DNA from: Mycolicibacterium fallax
GTDB taxonomy: Bacteria; Actinomycetota; Actinomycetes; Mycobacteriales; Mycobacteriaceae
Assembly (NCBI RefSeq): GCF_010726955.1
Contig: NZ_AP022603.1
Coordinates: 3,720,001-3,784,000, forward strand
Length of the DNA: 64,000 bases
Direction: 5' to 3'
Position 1 is the stretch's first letter; each line of letters opens with the position of its first letter. The notes beneath the pieces are model-generated. The model was not told the origin of the DNA and did no database searches. It saw only the letters and a list, made by a program, of their open reading frames with translations. The translations under genes were made by a program, and so were the position numbers. Positions 20,165-31,023 of this stretch are shown here, in pieces.

Positions 20165-20899
20165 ATGATCGGTATCTCTCGTGACGGCAATGTCATGACC
20201 CTCACCATGCAGCGCGAGGAACGACGCAACGCGTTGAACTGCGAACTCGTCGACAGCCTGCGGGAGGCGGTCGAGCACGCCGCCGAGCAGGATGTCCGGG
20301 CCATCGTGCTGACCGGGGCCGGCCGGGTGTTCAGCTCCGGCGCCGACCTGACCGACCCCGGCGGCATGGCCGAGAAGCTGCCGGACAAGGCGCTGGCGCT
20401 GAACCAGGCGATCGACCGGGCCCCGATGCCGGTGATCGGTGCGATCAACGGCCCGACGATCGGTGCCGGGGTGATCCTGTCGATGATCTGCGACCTGCGG
20501 GTCGTCGCGCCGGAGGCCTACTTCCAGTTCCCGATCGCCAAGTACGGCCTGGCCCTGGACAACTGGAGTATTCGACGGCTGACCTCGCTGGTCGGCGCCG
20601 GGCGGGCCCGCGGCATGCTGCTGGCCGCCGAGCGGCTGACCGCCGACACCGCGCTGGCGACCGGGATGGCCAACCGGATCGGCACGCTGGCCGACGCGCA
20701 GGCCTGGGCCGCCGAGATCGCCGGCTTCGCGCCGCTGTCGCTGCAGCACTCCAAGCGGGTGCTCAACGATGACGGCGCCTACGAGGAGACCTGGCCCGAG
20801 CACAAGGCGCTCTTCGACAAGGCCTGGCAGAGCAAGGACGTGATCGAGGCCCAGGTGGCGCGCATCGAGAAGCGCGCCGCCAACTTCATCGGCGGCTGA
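20165..20899 (+). CDS. echA6: enoyl-CoA hydratase-family protein EchA6
   Basis: A 244-residue crotonase-fold protein. Crotonase motifs are present ([42 protein letters not shown]). In M. tuberculosis EchA6 has no hydratase activity; it binds long acyl-CoAs and shuttles them to FAS-II for mycolic acid synthesis, and is the target of tetrahydropyrazolopyrimidines. In line with this, the segment after ICDLRVV is [15 protein letters not shown] rather than the catalytic-Glu pattern. It starts leaderless and is followed after two bases by the next gene. Confidence 0.92.
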   Translation: MIGISRDGNVMTLTMQREERRNALNCELVDSLREAVEHAAEQDVRAIVLTGAGRVFSSGADLTDPGGMAEKLPDKALALNQAIDRAPMPVIGAINGPTIGAGVILSMICDLRVVAPEAYFQFPIAKYGLALDNWSIRRLTSLVGAGRARGMLLAAERLTADTALATGMANRIGTLADAQAWAAEIAGFAPLSLQHSKRVLNDDGAYEETWPEHKALFDKAWQSKDVIEAQVARIEKRAANFIGG

Positions 20900-20901
20900 T
20901 C

Positions 20902-22011
20902 ATGCTGCGCCAGGCGCTCCGGGTGGTCGGCGGCACCGCCGCCGCCGTCACCGGCGGGTGGGCGGTCCGCGCGCTGCACGGCGTGCCCGACGCGCTGGGC
21001 GCCAACCCCGCCCGAATCGCCACCGTCGCCGGTGGATCGCCGAACTACCGCGACGGGGTGTTCCACAACCGCGAGCCGTCGTCCACGCTGAGCATCACCC
21101 GGGCCGACATGTGGAAGGTCGCCCACGACATGTTCGGCGGCACCGACCACGCGGTGCCCGCACAGATCCCGGTCCTGGCCCCGGATCCGAGCGTGCCGGC
21201 CGCCGACCTCGCGGTCACCTGGTACGGGCACTCCTCGGCGCTGATCGAGCTGGACGGCTACCGGATCCTGACCGACCCGGTGTGGAGCGAGCGGTGCTCG
21301 CCGTCGCGCGCGGTCGGCCCGGCGCGGTTGCATCCGGTGCCCGCGCCGCTGGACGCGCTGCCGTCGGTCGACGCGGTGATCATCAGCCACGACCACTACG
21401 ACCACCTCGACATCGACACCATCCGGGGCCTGGCCCGCAGCCAGAACGCCGTCTTCCACGTGCCGCTCGGCATCGGCGCGCACCTGCGCCGCTGGGGGGT
21501 GCCCGACGGCCGGATCGTCGAGCTGGACTGGGGGCAGCAGGTCCGGTTCGCCGAACTGCGGATCGTCTGCACCCCGGCCCGGCATTTCTCCGGGCGGTTC
21601 CTGACCCGCAACACCACGCTGTGGTCGTCCTGGGCGCTGATCGGGCCGCGGCACCGGGCGTTCTTCGGCGGCGACACCGGCTACACCGCGGCCTTCGCCG
21701 GGATCGGGCAGGACCACGGGCCGTTCGACCTGACCCTGATGCCGGTCGGCGCCTACCACCCGAGCTGGCCGGACATTCACATGAACCCGGAGGAGGCGAT
21801 CCGGGCGCATCGCGACATGTCCGACGCCGGGCTGTTCGTGCCGATCCACTGGGCGACGTTCCGGCTGGCGCCGCACCCGTGGGCCGAGCCGATCGAACGA
21901 ATGCTGGCCGCCGCCACCGAGGCCGCGGTCACCGCGGCGGTCCCGCGGCCGGGCCAGCGGGTGCGCCGCACGGCGGCCGATCCGGCGACCGACGCGTGGT
22001 GGCGGCTCTGA
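20902..22011 (+). CDS. metallo-beta-lactamase-fold hydrolase (Rv0906-like)
   Basis: A 369-residue protein of the L-ascorbate-lactonase/NAPE-PLD branch of the metallo-beta-lactamase fold. The metal site SHDHYDHLDID is intact, with further ligands in CTPARHFSGR, FGGDTGY and PIHWATFRLAPHP. An N-terminal hydrophobic stretch (5-25) may anchor or export it. NAPE-PLD relatives cleave lipid phosphodiesters, which would suit the lipid-related neighbours, but the substrate is not known. It starts two bases after echA6 and is clearly co-transcribed. Confidence 0.85.
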   Translation: MLRQALRVVGGTAAAVTGGWAVRALHGVPDALGANPARIATVAGGSPNYRDGVFHNREPSSTLSITRADMWKVAHDMFGGTDHAVPAQIPVLAPDPSVPAADLAVTWYGHSSALIELDGYRILTDPVWSERCSPSRAVGPARLHPVPAPLDALPSVDAVIISHDHYDHLDIDTIRGLARSQNAVFHVPLGIGAHLRRWGVPDGRIVELDWGQQVRFAELRIVCTPARHFSGRFLTRNTTLWSSWALIGPRHRAFFGGDTGYTAAFAGIGQDHGPFDLTLMPVGAYHPSWPDIHMNPEEAIRAHRDMSDAGLFVPIHWATFRLAPHPWAEPIERMLAAATEAAVTAAVPRPGQRVRRTAADPATDAWWRL

Positions 22012-22037
22012 GCACCGACTTCCCACCGGTCAGCGGT

Positions 22038-22043
22038 TAGAGT
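22038..22043 (+). promoter_or_regulatory. -10 element of ctpE (leaderless type)
   Basis: TAGAGT ends six bases before the GTG at 22050. Confidence 0.5.
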
Positions 22044-22049
22044 CCTGGC

Positions 22050-24455
22050 GTGACGACATCAGCCGCGACCTCGGCCGGGCTCACCGATCAAGAGGTCGCC
22101 GCCCGCATCGCCGACGGCCGCACCAACGACGTACCGACCCGGGCCGCGCGCAGCGTCGCCGAGATCGTCCGGGCCAACGTCTTCACCCGGATCAACGCGA
22201 TCCTCGGGGTGCTGTTCCTGATCGTGCTGTCGACCGGGTCGCTGATCAACGGCATGTTCGGCCTGCTGATCATCGCCAACAGCGGCATCGGCATCATCCA
22301 GGAGCTGCGCGCCAAGAAGACCCTCGACGAGCTGGCCATCGTCGGGCAGGCCCGCCCGACGGTGCGCCGGGTGTCCGGGACCGCGGCGCGGCCGCCCAAC
22401 GAGGTGGTGCTCGACGATGTCATCGAGATCGGCCCGGGCGACCAGATCGTCGTCGACGGCGAGGTGATCGAGGCCGCCAACCTGGAGGTCGACGAGTCGC
22501 TGCTCACCGGCGAGGCCGACCCGATCGACAAGAGCGTCGGCGACCCGGTGATGTCGGGCAGCTTCGTGGTGGCCGGCACCGGTGCCTACCGGGCCACCAA
22601 GGTGGGCCGGGAGGCGTACGCGGCGAAGCTGGCCGAGGAGGCCAGCAAATTCACCCTGGTGCACTCCGAACTGCGCAGCGGCATCAACACCATCCTGCGG
22701 TTCATCACCTACCTGCTGTGGCCGGCCGGGCTGCTGACCATCTACACCCAGCTGTTCACCAGCGATCTCGGCTGGCGCGAATCGGTGCTGCGGATGGTCG
22801 GCGCGCTGGTGCCGATGGTGCCCGAGGGCCTGGTGCTGATGACCTCGCTGGCCTTCGCCGTCGGCGTCATCCGGCTGGGCCGGCGGCAATGTCTGGTCAA
22901 CGAGCTGCCCGCGATCGAGGGTCTGGCCCGCGTCGACGTGGTGTGCGCGGACAAGACCGGCACGCTGACCGAGAACGGCATGCGGCTGCAGGAGGTCATC
23001 GGCCTCGGTGACGACGCCGGTGACGGCTCCGCAGACGCTGCGCTGGCCGCCCTCGCCGCCGCCGATGCCCGGCCCAATGCCAGCATGCAGGCCATCGCCG
23101 AGGCGTACCCGGTGGATCCGGGCTGGACCGAGACCGGGTCGGCGCCGTTCAAATCCGCGACCAAGTGGAGCGGCGCCTCGTTCGGGGACAACGGCAACTG
23201 GGTGATTGGCGCGCCGGATGTGCTCGCCGATCCGGGTTCGGGCGCCGCAGCGGAGGCCGAACGCATTGGCGCCCAGGGTCTTCGGGTGCTGCTGCTGGGC
23301 AGCTCCGACCGCAGCGTGGACACGCCGGATGCCCCGGGCGTGGTCACCCCGGTGGCGCTGGTGGTGCTCGAACAGAAACTTCGTCCCGACGCCCGGGCCA
23401 CCCTGGAGTACTTCGGGGAACAGCACGTCACGGTGAAGGTGATCTCCGGGGATAATGCGGTGTCGGTCGGTGCGGTGGCCAATTCCCTTGGGTTGCAGGG
23501 GGAAACCCTCGACGCCCGGCAGCTCCCCGACGATACCGAGCAGCTGGCCGGGGTGCTGGAGGAGTACACCACCTTCGGTCGCGTTCGGCCCGACCAGAAA
23601 CGCGCCATGGTCGGCGCGCTGCAGTCCCGCGGCCACAACGTCGCGATGACCGGCGACGGCGTCAACGATGTACTGGCGCTCAAGGACGCCGACATCGGTG
23701 TGGCGATGGGCGCGGGCAGCCCGGCCACCCGCGCCGTCGCGCAGATCGTGTTGCTGGACAACAAGTTCGCCACCCTGCCGTACGTGGTGGGGGAGGGCCG
23801 ACGGGTGATCGGCAACATCGAGCGGGTCTCCAACCTGTTCCTCACCAAGACGGTGTACTCGGTGTTCCTGGCGCTGCTGGTCGGGGTGGTCGGGTTGGTC
23901 GCCCAGCTGACTGACGCCGAGCCGCTGCTGTTTCCGTTCCAGCCGATCCACGTGACGATCGCGGCCTGGTTCACCATCGGCATCCCGGCCTTTGTGCTCT
24001 CGCTGGCGCCCAACAACGAGCGGGCCAAAACCGGTTTCGTGCGGCGGGTGATGACGGCGGCGCTGCCCTCGGGGCTGGTGGTCGGCATCGCGACCTTCGC
24101 CAGCTACCTGATCGCCAACCCGGGCAGCCAGGCTCCCGCGCAGTTGCAGACCCAGGCCTCCACCGCGGCGTACGTCACCCTGTTGATCAGTGCGTGGTGG
24201 GTGCTGGCCACGGTGGCCCGGCCCTACCAGTGGTGGCGGGTGCTGCTGGTGGCGGCATCGGCGCTGGCCTACCTGATCATTTTCCTGGTGATCTTCCTGT
24301 CCGAGTGGGTCCGGGAAAAGCTGATGCTCGACCCGTCGAACCTGGCGATGATGTCCACCGCGGTGGCGATCGGGGTCGCCGGCGCGGCGGCCATCGAGGG
24401 GCTGTGGTGGCTGCAGGGCCGCATCCTCGGCGAACCCCGCCGGTTGTGGCGGTAA
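22050..24455 (+). CDS. ctpE: P-type cation ATPase CtpE
   Basis: An 801-residue membrane pump. Phosphorylation site Asp301 ([10 protein letters not shown]), actuator LLTGEAD, hinge [21 protein letters not shown] and the M4 motif PMVPEGLVL are intact. About ten membrane segments are visible: two at 47-83, two near 215-275, and six from 595 on. CtpE of mycobacteria is reported as a calcium uptake ATPase involved in cell-surface integrity. There are no N-terminal metal-binding CXXC domains, unlike heavy-metal pumps. The start is leaderless. Confidence 0.94.
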   Translation: MTTSAATSAGLTDQEVAARIADGRTNDVPTRAARSVAEIVRANVFTRINAILGVLFLIVLSTGSLINGMFGLLIIANSGIGIIQELRAKKTLDELAIVGQARPTVRRVSGTAARPPNEVVLDDVIEIGPGDQIVVDGEVIEAANLEVDESLLTGEADPIDKSVGDPVMSGSFVVAGTGAYRATKVGREAYAAKLAEEASKFTLVHSELRSGINTILRFITYLLWPAGLLTIYTQLFTSDLGWRESVLRMVGALVPMVPEGLVLMTSLAFAVGVIRLGRRQCLVNELPAIEGLARVDVVCADKTGTLTENGMRLQEVIGLGDDAGDGSADAALAALAAADARPNASMQAIAEAYPVDPGWTETGSAPFKSATKWSGASFGDNGNWVIGAPDVLADPGSGAAAEAERIGAQGLRVLLLGSSDRSVDTPDAPGVVTPVALVVLEQKLRPDARATLEYFGEQHVTVKVISGDNAVSVGAVANSLGLQGETLDARQLPDDTEQLAGVLEEYTTFGRVRPDQKRAMVGALQSRGHNVAMTGDGVNDVLALKDADIGVAMGAGSPATRAVAQIVLLDNKFATLPYVVGEGRRVIGNIERVSNLFLTKTVYSVFLALLVGVVGLVAQLTDAEPLLFPFQPIHVTIAAWFTIGIPAFVLSLAPNNERAKTGFVRRVMTAALPSGLVVGIATFASYLIANPGSQAPAQLQTQASTAAYVTLLISAWWVLATVARPYQWWRVLLVAASALAYLIIFLVIFLSEWVREKLMLDPSNLAMMSTAVAIGVAGAAAIEGLWWLQGRILGEPRRLWR

Positions 24456-24507
24456 CGCTGAGTCCGCACAATTGGCGGGCAACAGCAATCCCGGGAAAGG
24501 GGACGAT

Positions 24508-24699
24508 ATGTCGTTCATCGACAAGGCCAAGGATCTGATCGGCCAGAACGTCGACAAGGTGGAGGCCGCGATCGAGAAGGCCGGCGATGCCATCGACGCG
24601 AAGACCGAGGGCAAGTTCGCCGGCGCCGTGGACAAGGCGCAGCAGGCGGCCAAGGACGCCGCGCAGAAGCTGCAGGGCGAGGGCGACACCTCGGCCTGA
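24508..24699 (+). CDS. small Rv0909-like protein (putative antitoxin)
   Basis: A 63-residue, charged, almost wholly helical protein (FIDKAKDLIGQNVDKVEAAIEKAGDAI) with regular heptad-like spacing. It matches the small protein upstream of Rv0910 in M. tuberculosis, a pair that has been listed as a candidate toxin-antitoxin module. ATG 24508 has AAAGGGG seven bases upstream; an in-frame start 12 codons earlier lacks one. The proposed antitoxin role is inferred from context only. Confidence 0.75.
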   Translation: MSFIDKAKDLIGQNVDKVEAAIEKAGDAIDAKTEGKFAGAVDKAQQAAKDAAQKLQGEGDTSA

Positions 24700-24756
24700 C
24701 CCGCCGTCGGGCGGCCTGCCCTCACCCGGGGGCGGGCCGCCTGCCAGAATTGCGCC

Positions 24757-25194
24757 ATGGCGAAGCTATCGGTCTCGGTGGACGTGCCGTTGGATCCCGA
24801 GCAGGCCTGGGATCGCGCGGCCGATCTCACCCGCTACAAGGACTGGCTGTCGATCCACCGGGTGTGGCGCAGCACCCTGCCGGAAACCCTGGAGAAGGGC
24901 ACCACCCTCGACTCGATCGTCGAGGTCAAGGGCATGCCGAACCGGGTGCACTGGACCCTGGTGAATTACAAGCCGCCGCAGTCGATGACGCTCAACGGCG
25001 ACGGCAAGGGCGGGGTCAAGATCAAGCTGATCGGCCGGGTCACCCCCACCGACGGCGGTTCCATCGTCACCTTCGACATCCACCTCGGCGGCCCGGCGCT
25101 GTTCGGGCCGATCGGAATGATTGTGGCCGGCGCGCTCAAGGGCGACATCCGCCAGTCGCTGGACCAGTTCAAGGCCCTCTACGCACCGAGCTGA
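24757..25194 (+). CDS. SRPBCC/START-like protein (Rv0910-like, putative toxin partner)
   Basis: A 145-residue SRPBCC-fold protein (VSVDVPLDPEQAWDRAADLTRYKDWLSIH; C-terminal helix IRQSLDQFKALYAPS). In M. tuberculosis the homologous Rv0910 is considered the toxin of the Rv0909-Rv0910 pair. Here the ATG follows CAGAAT by six bases, suggesting its own leaderless promoter (57 bp after the small gene) rather than tight coupling. A plain lipid-binding role is equally possible. Confidence 0.8.
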   Translation: MAKLSVSVDVPLDPEQAWDRAADLTRYKDWLSIHRVWRSTLPETLEKGTTLDSIVEVKGMPNRVHWTLVNYKPPQSMTLNGDGKGGVKIKLIGRVTPTDGGSIVTFDIHLGGPALFGPIGMIVAGALKGDIRQSLDQFKALYAPS

Positions 25195-25207
25195 CCGCCG
25201 CCCGGCG

Positions 25208-26957
<1,750 letters not shown>

Positions 26958-26983
26958 AGCGAACACAGTAACCCGATGCCCGA

Positions 26984-27003
26984 TCGGGGACCTTCGTCTT
27001 GGT
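26984..27003. promoter_or_regulatory. candidate DosR/DevR box
   Basis: The core GGGAC-N4-GTC (26987-26998) agrees with the half-conserved pattern of the 20-bp DosR palindrome; the outer right part (TT instead of CC) is degenerate. Position about 36 bases before the devR start and between divergent genes suits autoregulation. Only one weak site was seen. Confidence 0.35.
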
Positions 27004-27144
27004 GTCGGTGACGTTTGCCGGTGGCGCGGCGGCCCCCGCACGGTGACGGTGGAAGGTGGTGGGCCGCCGGTCCGTGACCGGGCTCCGCGGGGGAAGCCCG
27101 AGGTCGCCGTGGGCGGCCTGCCGAGTTTTCCCGGCTGCGCGCCG

Positions 27145-27150
27145 TACGCT
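27145..27150 (+). promoter_or_regulatory. -10 element of holin-like membrane protein gene (leaderless type)
   Basis: TACGCT ends six bases before the GTG start at 27157. Confidence 0.5.
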
Positions 27151-27156
27151 GACACC

Positions 27157-27543
27157 GTGATCAGGTTGCTGCTGAAATTCGTCGTCTTTCTGGCCTCGTC
27201 GGCCATCGGGTTGCTGGCGGCCAACTGGCTGGTCGACGGGGTGTCGGTGCATCCGCGGGGGTTTGTCACCGCGGTGCTCATCTTCGCCCTCGCACAGGCC
27301 ATCCTGTCGCCCTTCTTCGCCAAGATGACCAGCAGGTACGCCTCGGCGTTCCTCGGTGGCGTGGGCCTGGTCTCGACGCTGGTCGCGCTGGCCTTGGCGG
27401 CCTGGTTCACCGGCAGTGCTGGTCTGAGCATCGCCGGCGCCGGTTCCTGGATCGCCGCGACGGTGCTGGTGTGGCTGGTCACGGCGCTGGCCACGGTGCT
27501 GCTGCCGAAACTGCTGATTGGTAAGAAGGTCGCCGGCCGCTAG
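27157..27543 (+). CDS. small four-helix membrane protein (phage holin 4-2 family name)
   Basis: A 128-residue protein with four membrane segments (about 4-24, 33-50, 60-83 and 92-115) and a basic C-terminus ([10 protein letters not shown]). It resembles the PF04020-type 'holin 4 superfamily IV' proteins, chromosomal proteins of unknown function that are not tied to phage. Start GTG 27157 follows a -10 by six bases; the longer frame upstream overlaps the devR gene and is rejected. Confidence 0.75.
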   Translation: MIRLLLKFVVFLASSAIGLLAANWLVDGVSVHPRGFVTAVLIFALAQAILSPFFAKMTSRYASAFLGGVGLVSTLVALALAAWFTGSAGLSIAGAGSWIAATVLVWLVTALATVLLPKLLIGKKVAGR

Positions 27544-27572
27544 CAGCGCGGGCGGCCGGTGCCGTCGGCCCG

Positions 27573-27578
27573 TACCAT
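27573..27578 (+). promoter_or_regulatory. -10 element of the 27586 membrane protein gene (leaderless type)
   Basis: TACCAT ends seven bases before the GTG start at 27586. Confidence 0.45.
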
Positions 27579-27585
27579 CGGCGCT

Positions 27586-27999
27586 GTGATTCGCCCCGGT
27601 TGGCTGGTCGCGTTGTCCGCGACGGTCGTGATGGTGTCCGCCTGGCTGCCCTGGCTGACCACCCAGGCCGGGGGCGGCGGCCGGGTCAGCGCGGCCGGCG
27701 GCGCGGTCGGTTCGCTGGCCGCGCCGGACGGTTTCGGCGCCGGGCAGCTGATCCTGCTGCTGTGCTCGGTGTTGCTGGTCGCCGCGGCGATGGCCGCCCG
27801 CGACCTGATGCCGCTGACCGCCGCGATCGCCACGCTGGTGCTTTCGCTGGGGTTGTGCGTGTTGATCTGGTGGTACCACCACAGCTCCGTGGGCGGCGCG
27901 GTCGGCGCCGGATACGGCTGGTACCTCGGGGCGACCGGCGCGGGTGCCGCGGCGGCGCTGTCGGTGTGGACCCTGGTCGGCGCGCTGCGCTCGCGCTGA
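27586..27999 (+). CDS. hypothetical four-helix membrane protein
   Basis: A 137-residue protein with four hydrophobic segments (about 4-24, 52-70, 77-96 and 108-130). The first loop WLPWLTTQAGGGGRVSAAGG is glycine-rich; this arrangement (WLPW...G...) recurs in mycobacterial membrane proteins of unknown function. GTG 27586 is preferred because of the -10 placement; an ATG nine codons earlier has no supporting signal. It ends 11 bp from the convergent PTS gene. Confidence 0.65.
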   Translation: MIRPGWLVALSATVVMVSAWLPWLTTQAGGGGRVSAAGGAVGSLAAPDGFGAGQLILLLCSVLLVAAAMAARDLMPLTAAIATLVLSLGLCVLIWWYHHSSVGGAVGAGYGWYLGATGAGAAAALSVWTLVGALRSR

Positions 28000-28010
28000 G
28001 GCGGCGGCCC

Positions 28011-29537
28011 TCAGCGGGCCTCGTTGATGGCGTTCTTCAGCGCCTCGGAGCGGGTGCCGAACACCGCCTGCACGTTGCTGCCGACGACGATCACCCCGGC
28101 GGCGCCGAGTTCCCGCAGCCGGTGCTGGTCGACCGCGGCGGTGTCCCCGACCTCCATCCGCAGCCGGGTGATGCAGGCGTCGACGTTCACCAGGTTGGGT
28201 CGCCCGCCGAACGCGGCGATGAGCTGCTCGGCGAGGCTGTCCGCGGCCCCGCCGGCGGTGGGACCGGGCACCGGGTCGGCGAGGTTGGCGCGCTGCTCGG
28301 CGTCGAACTCGGCCGCCGGCTCGCGGCCGGGGGTACGCATGTTCCACCGGGTGATCGCCAGCCGGAACAGCAGGTAGTAGACGACGGCGAAGGCCAGCCC
28401 CGTCACCAGCAGCAGCGGGACGTTCTTCGCGGCGGGCGCGTTGCCCCACAGCAGCAGGTCGATCAGGCCGGCGGAGAAGGAGAAGCCGAGGTGGATGTCG
28501 AGCAGGTACGCAATCGCCAGCGACAGCCCGGTCAGCACGGCGTGCGCCACATACAGCGGGAACGCCACGAACATGAAGGCGAACTCCAGCGGCTCGGTCA
28601 CCCCGGTCAGAAACGCGGTCAGCGCCGCCGCCGACAGGATGCCGACGGCCACCTTGCGCTGCCGCTTGTTGGCCACGTGGATCATCGCCAGCGCGGCGGC
28701 GGGCAGCCCGAACATCAGCACCGGGTAGAACCCGGCGGTCAGCTGCCCGCCGGTGGGGTCGCCCGCGGCGAATCGGGCGAGCTCGCCGGTGACGACGTCG
28801 CCGCCGGGCGCCGGGTAGTCGCCGTAGATGAACCACACGTAGGAGTTGACGATGTGGTGCAGCCCGAGCGGAATCAGCATCCGGTTGGCGAAGCCGTAGA
28901 CGAAGGCGCCCAGCGCGCCGGAGCCGCCGATGAAATGCCCCAGCCCGGTCAACCCGGCGTCGAACAGCGGGTAGCAGTAGCTCATTGCGAACGCCAACAC
29001 CAGGCACGTCACCGAGACCACGATCGGGACAAACCGGCGGCCGCCGAAAAAGCCGATGTAGGAAGGTAATTCGATGGTGTGATAGCGGTCGAACAGCCAG
29101 GCGGTGACCAGGCCGACGACGATGCCGGTCAGCACGCTGTAGTCGATCTGGGCCTGCTCGCCGGCCTTGTCGAGCACCCCGTTGAGCACCACCGGGGACA
29201 TGCTGGTGAACACCGCGTCCATCACCAGGTAGCCCACCGCGGCGGCCAGCGCGGTCGAGCCGTCGGCCTTCTTGGCGAACCCGATCGCCACGCCGACGGC
29301 GAACAGCAGCGGCAGGTGGGTGAACAGCGCCCCGCCTGCCGCGCTCATCGCGGTGAAGAACGGCCCGATCACCGGTGTCTCGATGCGGCCGAGCAGGTCG
29401 TCCTGACCGAGCCGGAGCAGGATGCCCGCGGCGGGCAGCACCGCGATCGGGAGCATCAGGCTCTTGCCGAGTCGCTGCAACTGCGCGAAACCGGGGATCT
29501 GCAGACCGGATTTCGGTGCCGGCGCGGAGGTGCTCAT
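28011..29537 (-). CDS. nagE: PTS permease EIIBC for N-acetylglucosamine/glucose (NagE-like)
   Basis: A 508-residue sugar-phosphotransferase permease. Residues 15-390 are the EIIC membrane channel (LPIAVLPAAGILLRLG, GLHHIVNSYVWFIYGDY, TGVTEPLEFAFMFVAF). Residues 425-505 are EIIB with the phosphorylated cysteine in NVDACITRLRMEV. There is no EIIA domain; a separate EIIA gene is divergent next door. N-acetylglucosamine is favoured over glucose because nagB follows. ATG 29537 has TAAGCT (complement of 29545-29550) seven bases upstream. Confidence 0.9.
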   Translation of the reverse strand: MSTSAPAPKSGLQIPGFAQLQRLGKSLMLPIAVLPAAGILLRLGQDDLLGRIETPVIGPFFTAMSAAGGALFTHLPLLFAVGVAIGFAKKADGSTALAAAVGYLVMDAVFTSMSPVVLNGVLDKAGEQAQIDYSVLTGIVVGLVTAWLFDRYHTIELPSYIGFFGGRRFVPIVVSVTCLVLAFAMSYCYPLFDAGLTGLGHFIGGSGALGAFVYGFANRMLIPLGLHHIVNSYVWFIYGDYPAPGGDVVTGELARFAAGDPTGGQLTAGFYPVLMFGLPAAALAMIHVANKRQRKVAVGILSAAALTAFLTGVTEPLEFAFMFVAFPLYVAHAVLTGLSLAIAYLLDIHLGFSFSAGLIDLLLWGNAPAAKNVPLLLVTGLAFAVVYYLLFRLAITRWNMRTPGREPAAEFDAEQRANLADPVPGPTAGGAADSLAEQLIAAFGGRPNLVNVDACITRLRMEVGDTAAVDQHRLRELGAAGVIVVGSNVQAVFGTRSEALKNAINEAR

Positions 29538-29544
29538 CCGCGGG

Positions 29545-29550
29545 AGCTTA
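29545..29550 (-). promoter_or_regulatory. -10 element of PTS EIIBC gene (leaderless type)
   Basis: Minus-strand TAAGCT ends seven bases before the ATG. Confidence 0.45.
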
Positions 29551-29634
29551 TGCAGATGCGGTGAAATGGTGCCATTCTTCCGCCAGAGTTGGGGCGGTCG
29601 AGAACGAACCCCTTGCCGGATTGGAGCCCGCCGT

Positions 29635-30105
29635 ATGACTGTCACCCCCGTCCTGGCGCCGGTGTCCGGGCGCGCGGTCGCCCTCGCGGACGTCCCGGAT
29701 CCGGTGTTCTCCCAGGGCATGGTGGGCTGGGGTGCGGCGGTGCAGCCCCGCGCGGGGCTGGTCGACGCGCTGGCGCCGGTGGACGGCAAGCTGGTCCGGC
29801 TGATGCCGCACGCCTATGTGGTGCTCACCCCCGGCGGGGTTGGGCTGCTGGTGCACCTGGGCCTGGACACCGTCGCGCTGGACGGTGCGGGCTTCACCCC
29901 GCTGGCTTCCCAGGGCGACCAGGTTCGCGCCGGGCAGCCGGTGATCCGCTGCGACGTCCCCGCCGTGCTGGACCGGGGACTCAACCCGATCGTGCTGGTG
30001 GTGGTGCTGGACGAGCGGGACCCGGCGCACATCGCGGCCTCCGACCCGGTGCGCACCGGCTCGGACATCGAGGCGGGCGCCGTGCTGTTCGAGGCGACGA
30101 GCTAG
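29635..30105 (+). CDS. PTS EIIA component, glucose/N-acetylglucosamine family
   Basis: A 156-residue soluble phosphocarrier, the EIIA-Glc (Crr-like) fold. It receives phosphate from HPr and passes it to EIIB. The phosphorylated histidine is in GVGLLVHLGLDTV. GGAG lies ten bases before ATG 29635. It is divergent from the EIIBC gene and three bases ahead of the truncated nagB, with which it would have formed an operon. EI and HPr are not in the window. Confidence 0.9.
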   Translation: MTVTPVLAPVSGRAVALADVPDPVFSQGMVGWGAAVQPRAGLVDALAPVDGKLVRLMPHAYVVLTPGGVGLLVHLGLDTVALDGAGFTPLASQGDQVRAGQPVIRCDVPAVLDRGLNPIVLVVVLDERDPAHIAASDPVRTGSDIEAGAVLFEATS

Positions 30106-30108
30106 CCG

Positions 30109-30549
30109 ATGGAAGTCATCCTCGTGCCCGACCCGGCTGCGGCGGGCGCCGTCGCCGCCGACGCGATCTGCGCGCTGCTGGACCGCAAACCCGATGCGGT
30201 GCTTGGCCTGGCGACCGGCGGCTCGCCGCTGGCGATCTACGACGAGCTGGCCCGTCGGCACCGCGCCGGGCGGGTGTCCTTCGCCGCGGCGCGCGGATTC
30301 ACCCTCGACGAGTACGTGGGCCTGCCCGCCGATCACCCGGAGAGCTACCGCAACGTGATCGACCGGGACTTCGTCTCCCGGGTCGACTTTCCCCCCGGCG
30401 CCGTGCAGGGGCCCGACGGCCTGGCCGTCGACGTCGAGGCCGAATGCGCGGAATACGAGGCGGCCATCGGCCGCGCCGGCGGCGTGGACCTGCAGATCCT
30501 CGGCATCGGTACCGACGGGCACATCGCGTTCAACGAGCCCGGCTCGTCC
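30109..30549 (+). pseudogene. nagB: truncated glucosamine-6-phosphate deaminase (nagB remnant)
   Basis: Residues 1-147 are normal NagB: LGLATGGSP, FTLDEYVGLPADHPESY (catalytic Asp67) and GIGTDGHIAFNEPGSS (Asp136, His138, Glu143). Normal proteins continue for about 115 more residues (SRTRIKTL onward). Here the sequence after Ser147 is unrelated (TLLGCRPDRR...) and the frame drifts on for 195 Arg/Gly-rich codons antisense to another gene. The catalytic residues survive but nearly half the fold is missing, so the product should be inactive. Deletion or replacement with a break near 30550 is the simplest explanation. Confidence 0.8.
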
Positions 30550-30662
30550 ACCCTACTGGGGTGCAGGCCCGATCGCCGAGCGATATATCCGAATGGCGAG
30601 TCCCGTCGGGGCCCCGCTGGCCGCTTGCGCCTGGTACAACCGCGATGTGATCTGGATCATTC

Positions 30663-30680
30663 CCGGGGCTCATGCCCCGG
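30663..30680 (-). terminator. 7-bp stem-loop at the stop of the exported protein gene
   Basis: A perfect CCGGGGC / GCCCCGG stem with loop TCAT surrounds the stop codon. No T-tract follows on the minus strand, so termination would have to be of the mycobacterial U-poor type. Confidence 0.3.
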
Positions 30681-31002
30681 CGGATCTGGCCGAGGGGTTC
30701 TGGTTTGCGTTTGGGCGGCCGGGGATCGGCAGGTCGCTGTTGGCGTTCCAATCCTTGCGCCGGCTGCGCGGGCTGAGTTGGGTGCCGGTCTTCTGTGGGG
30801 TCGCGGCGGTGAGGCCGGGCAGCGTCGCCGCGGGCGTCGGAGTCTCCACGGTGAGCTCGAATCCGCCCTGGCCGCTGTTGCCGGTGGCCTCGGCGGCCGC
30901 GACGGCGGTGCCCAGGTCGCCGACGGTGATGACCATCGCCATCGCTGCGGCGGCGATTCCGGCCATCGCGGTCCGCGCGGCGGCGTCGCGGATCGTCTTC
31001 AT
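30670..31002 (-). CDS. small exported Pro/Thr-rich protein
   Basis: A 110-residue protein. A typical signal peptide covers residues 1-37 (basic MKTIRDAAAR, hydrophobic core GIAAAAMAMVITVG, cleavage after AVAAA). The mature part is polar, with ETPTPAATLPG and a basic, Pro/Asn-rich tail. No family recognised. AAAGGA lies 14 bases before the ATG and two hairpins lie further upstream. It runs antisense to the drifted end of nagB. The stop codon sits at the edge of a CCGGGGC-TCAT-GCCCCGG hairpin (30663-30680) that could serve as a terminator. Confidence 0.6.
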   Translation of the reverse strand: MKTIRDAAARTAMAGIAAAAMAMVITVGDLGTAVAAAEATGNSGQGGFELTVETPTPAATLPGLTAATPQKTGTQLSPRSRRKDWNANSDLPIPGRPNANQNPSARSAGA

Positions 31003-31023
31003 GGTGCGACCACATCCTTTGCT

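Noticed and set aside
27157-27543. Holin-family name considered as a sign of prophage
   Set aside because: No other phage genes, integrase or attachment sites; the family is mainly chromosomal.
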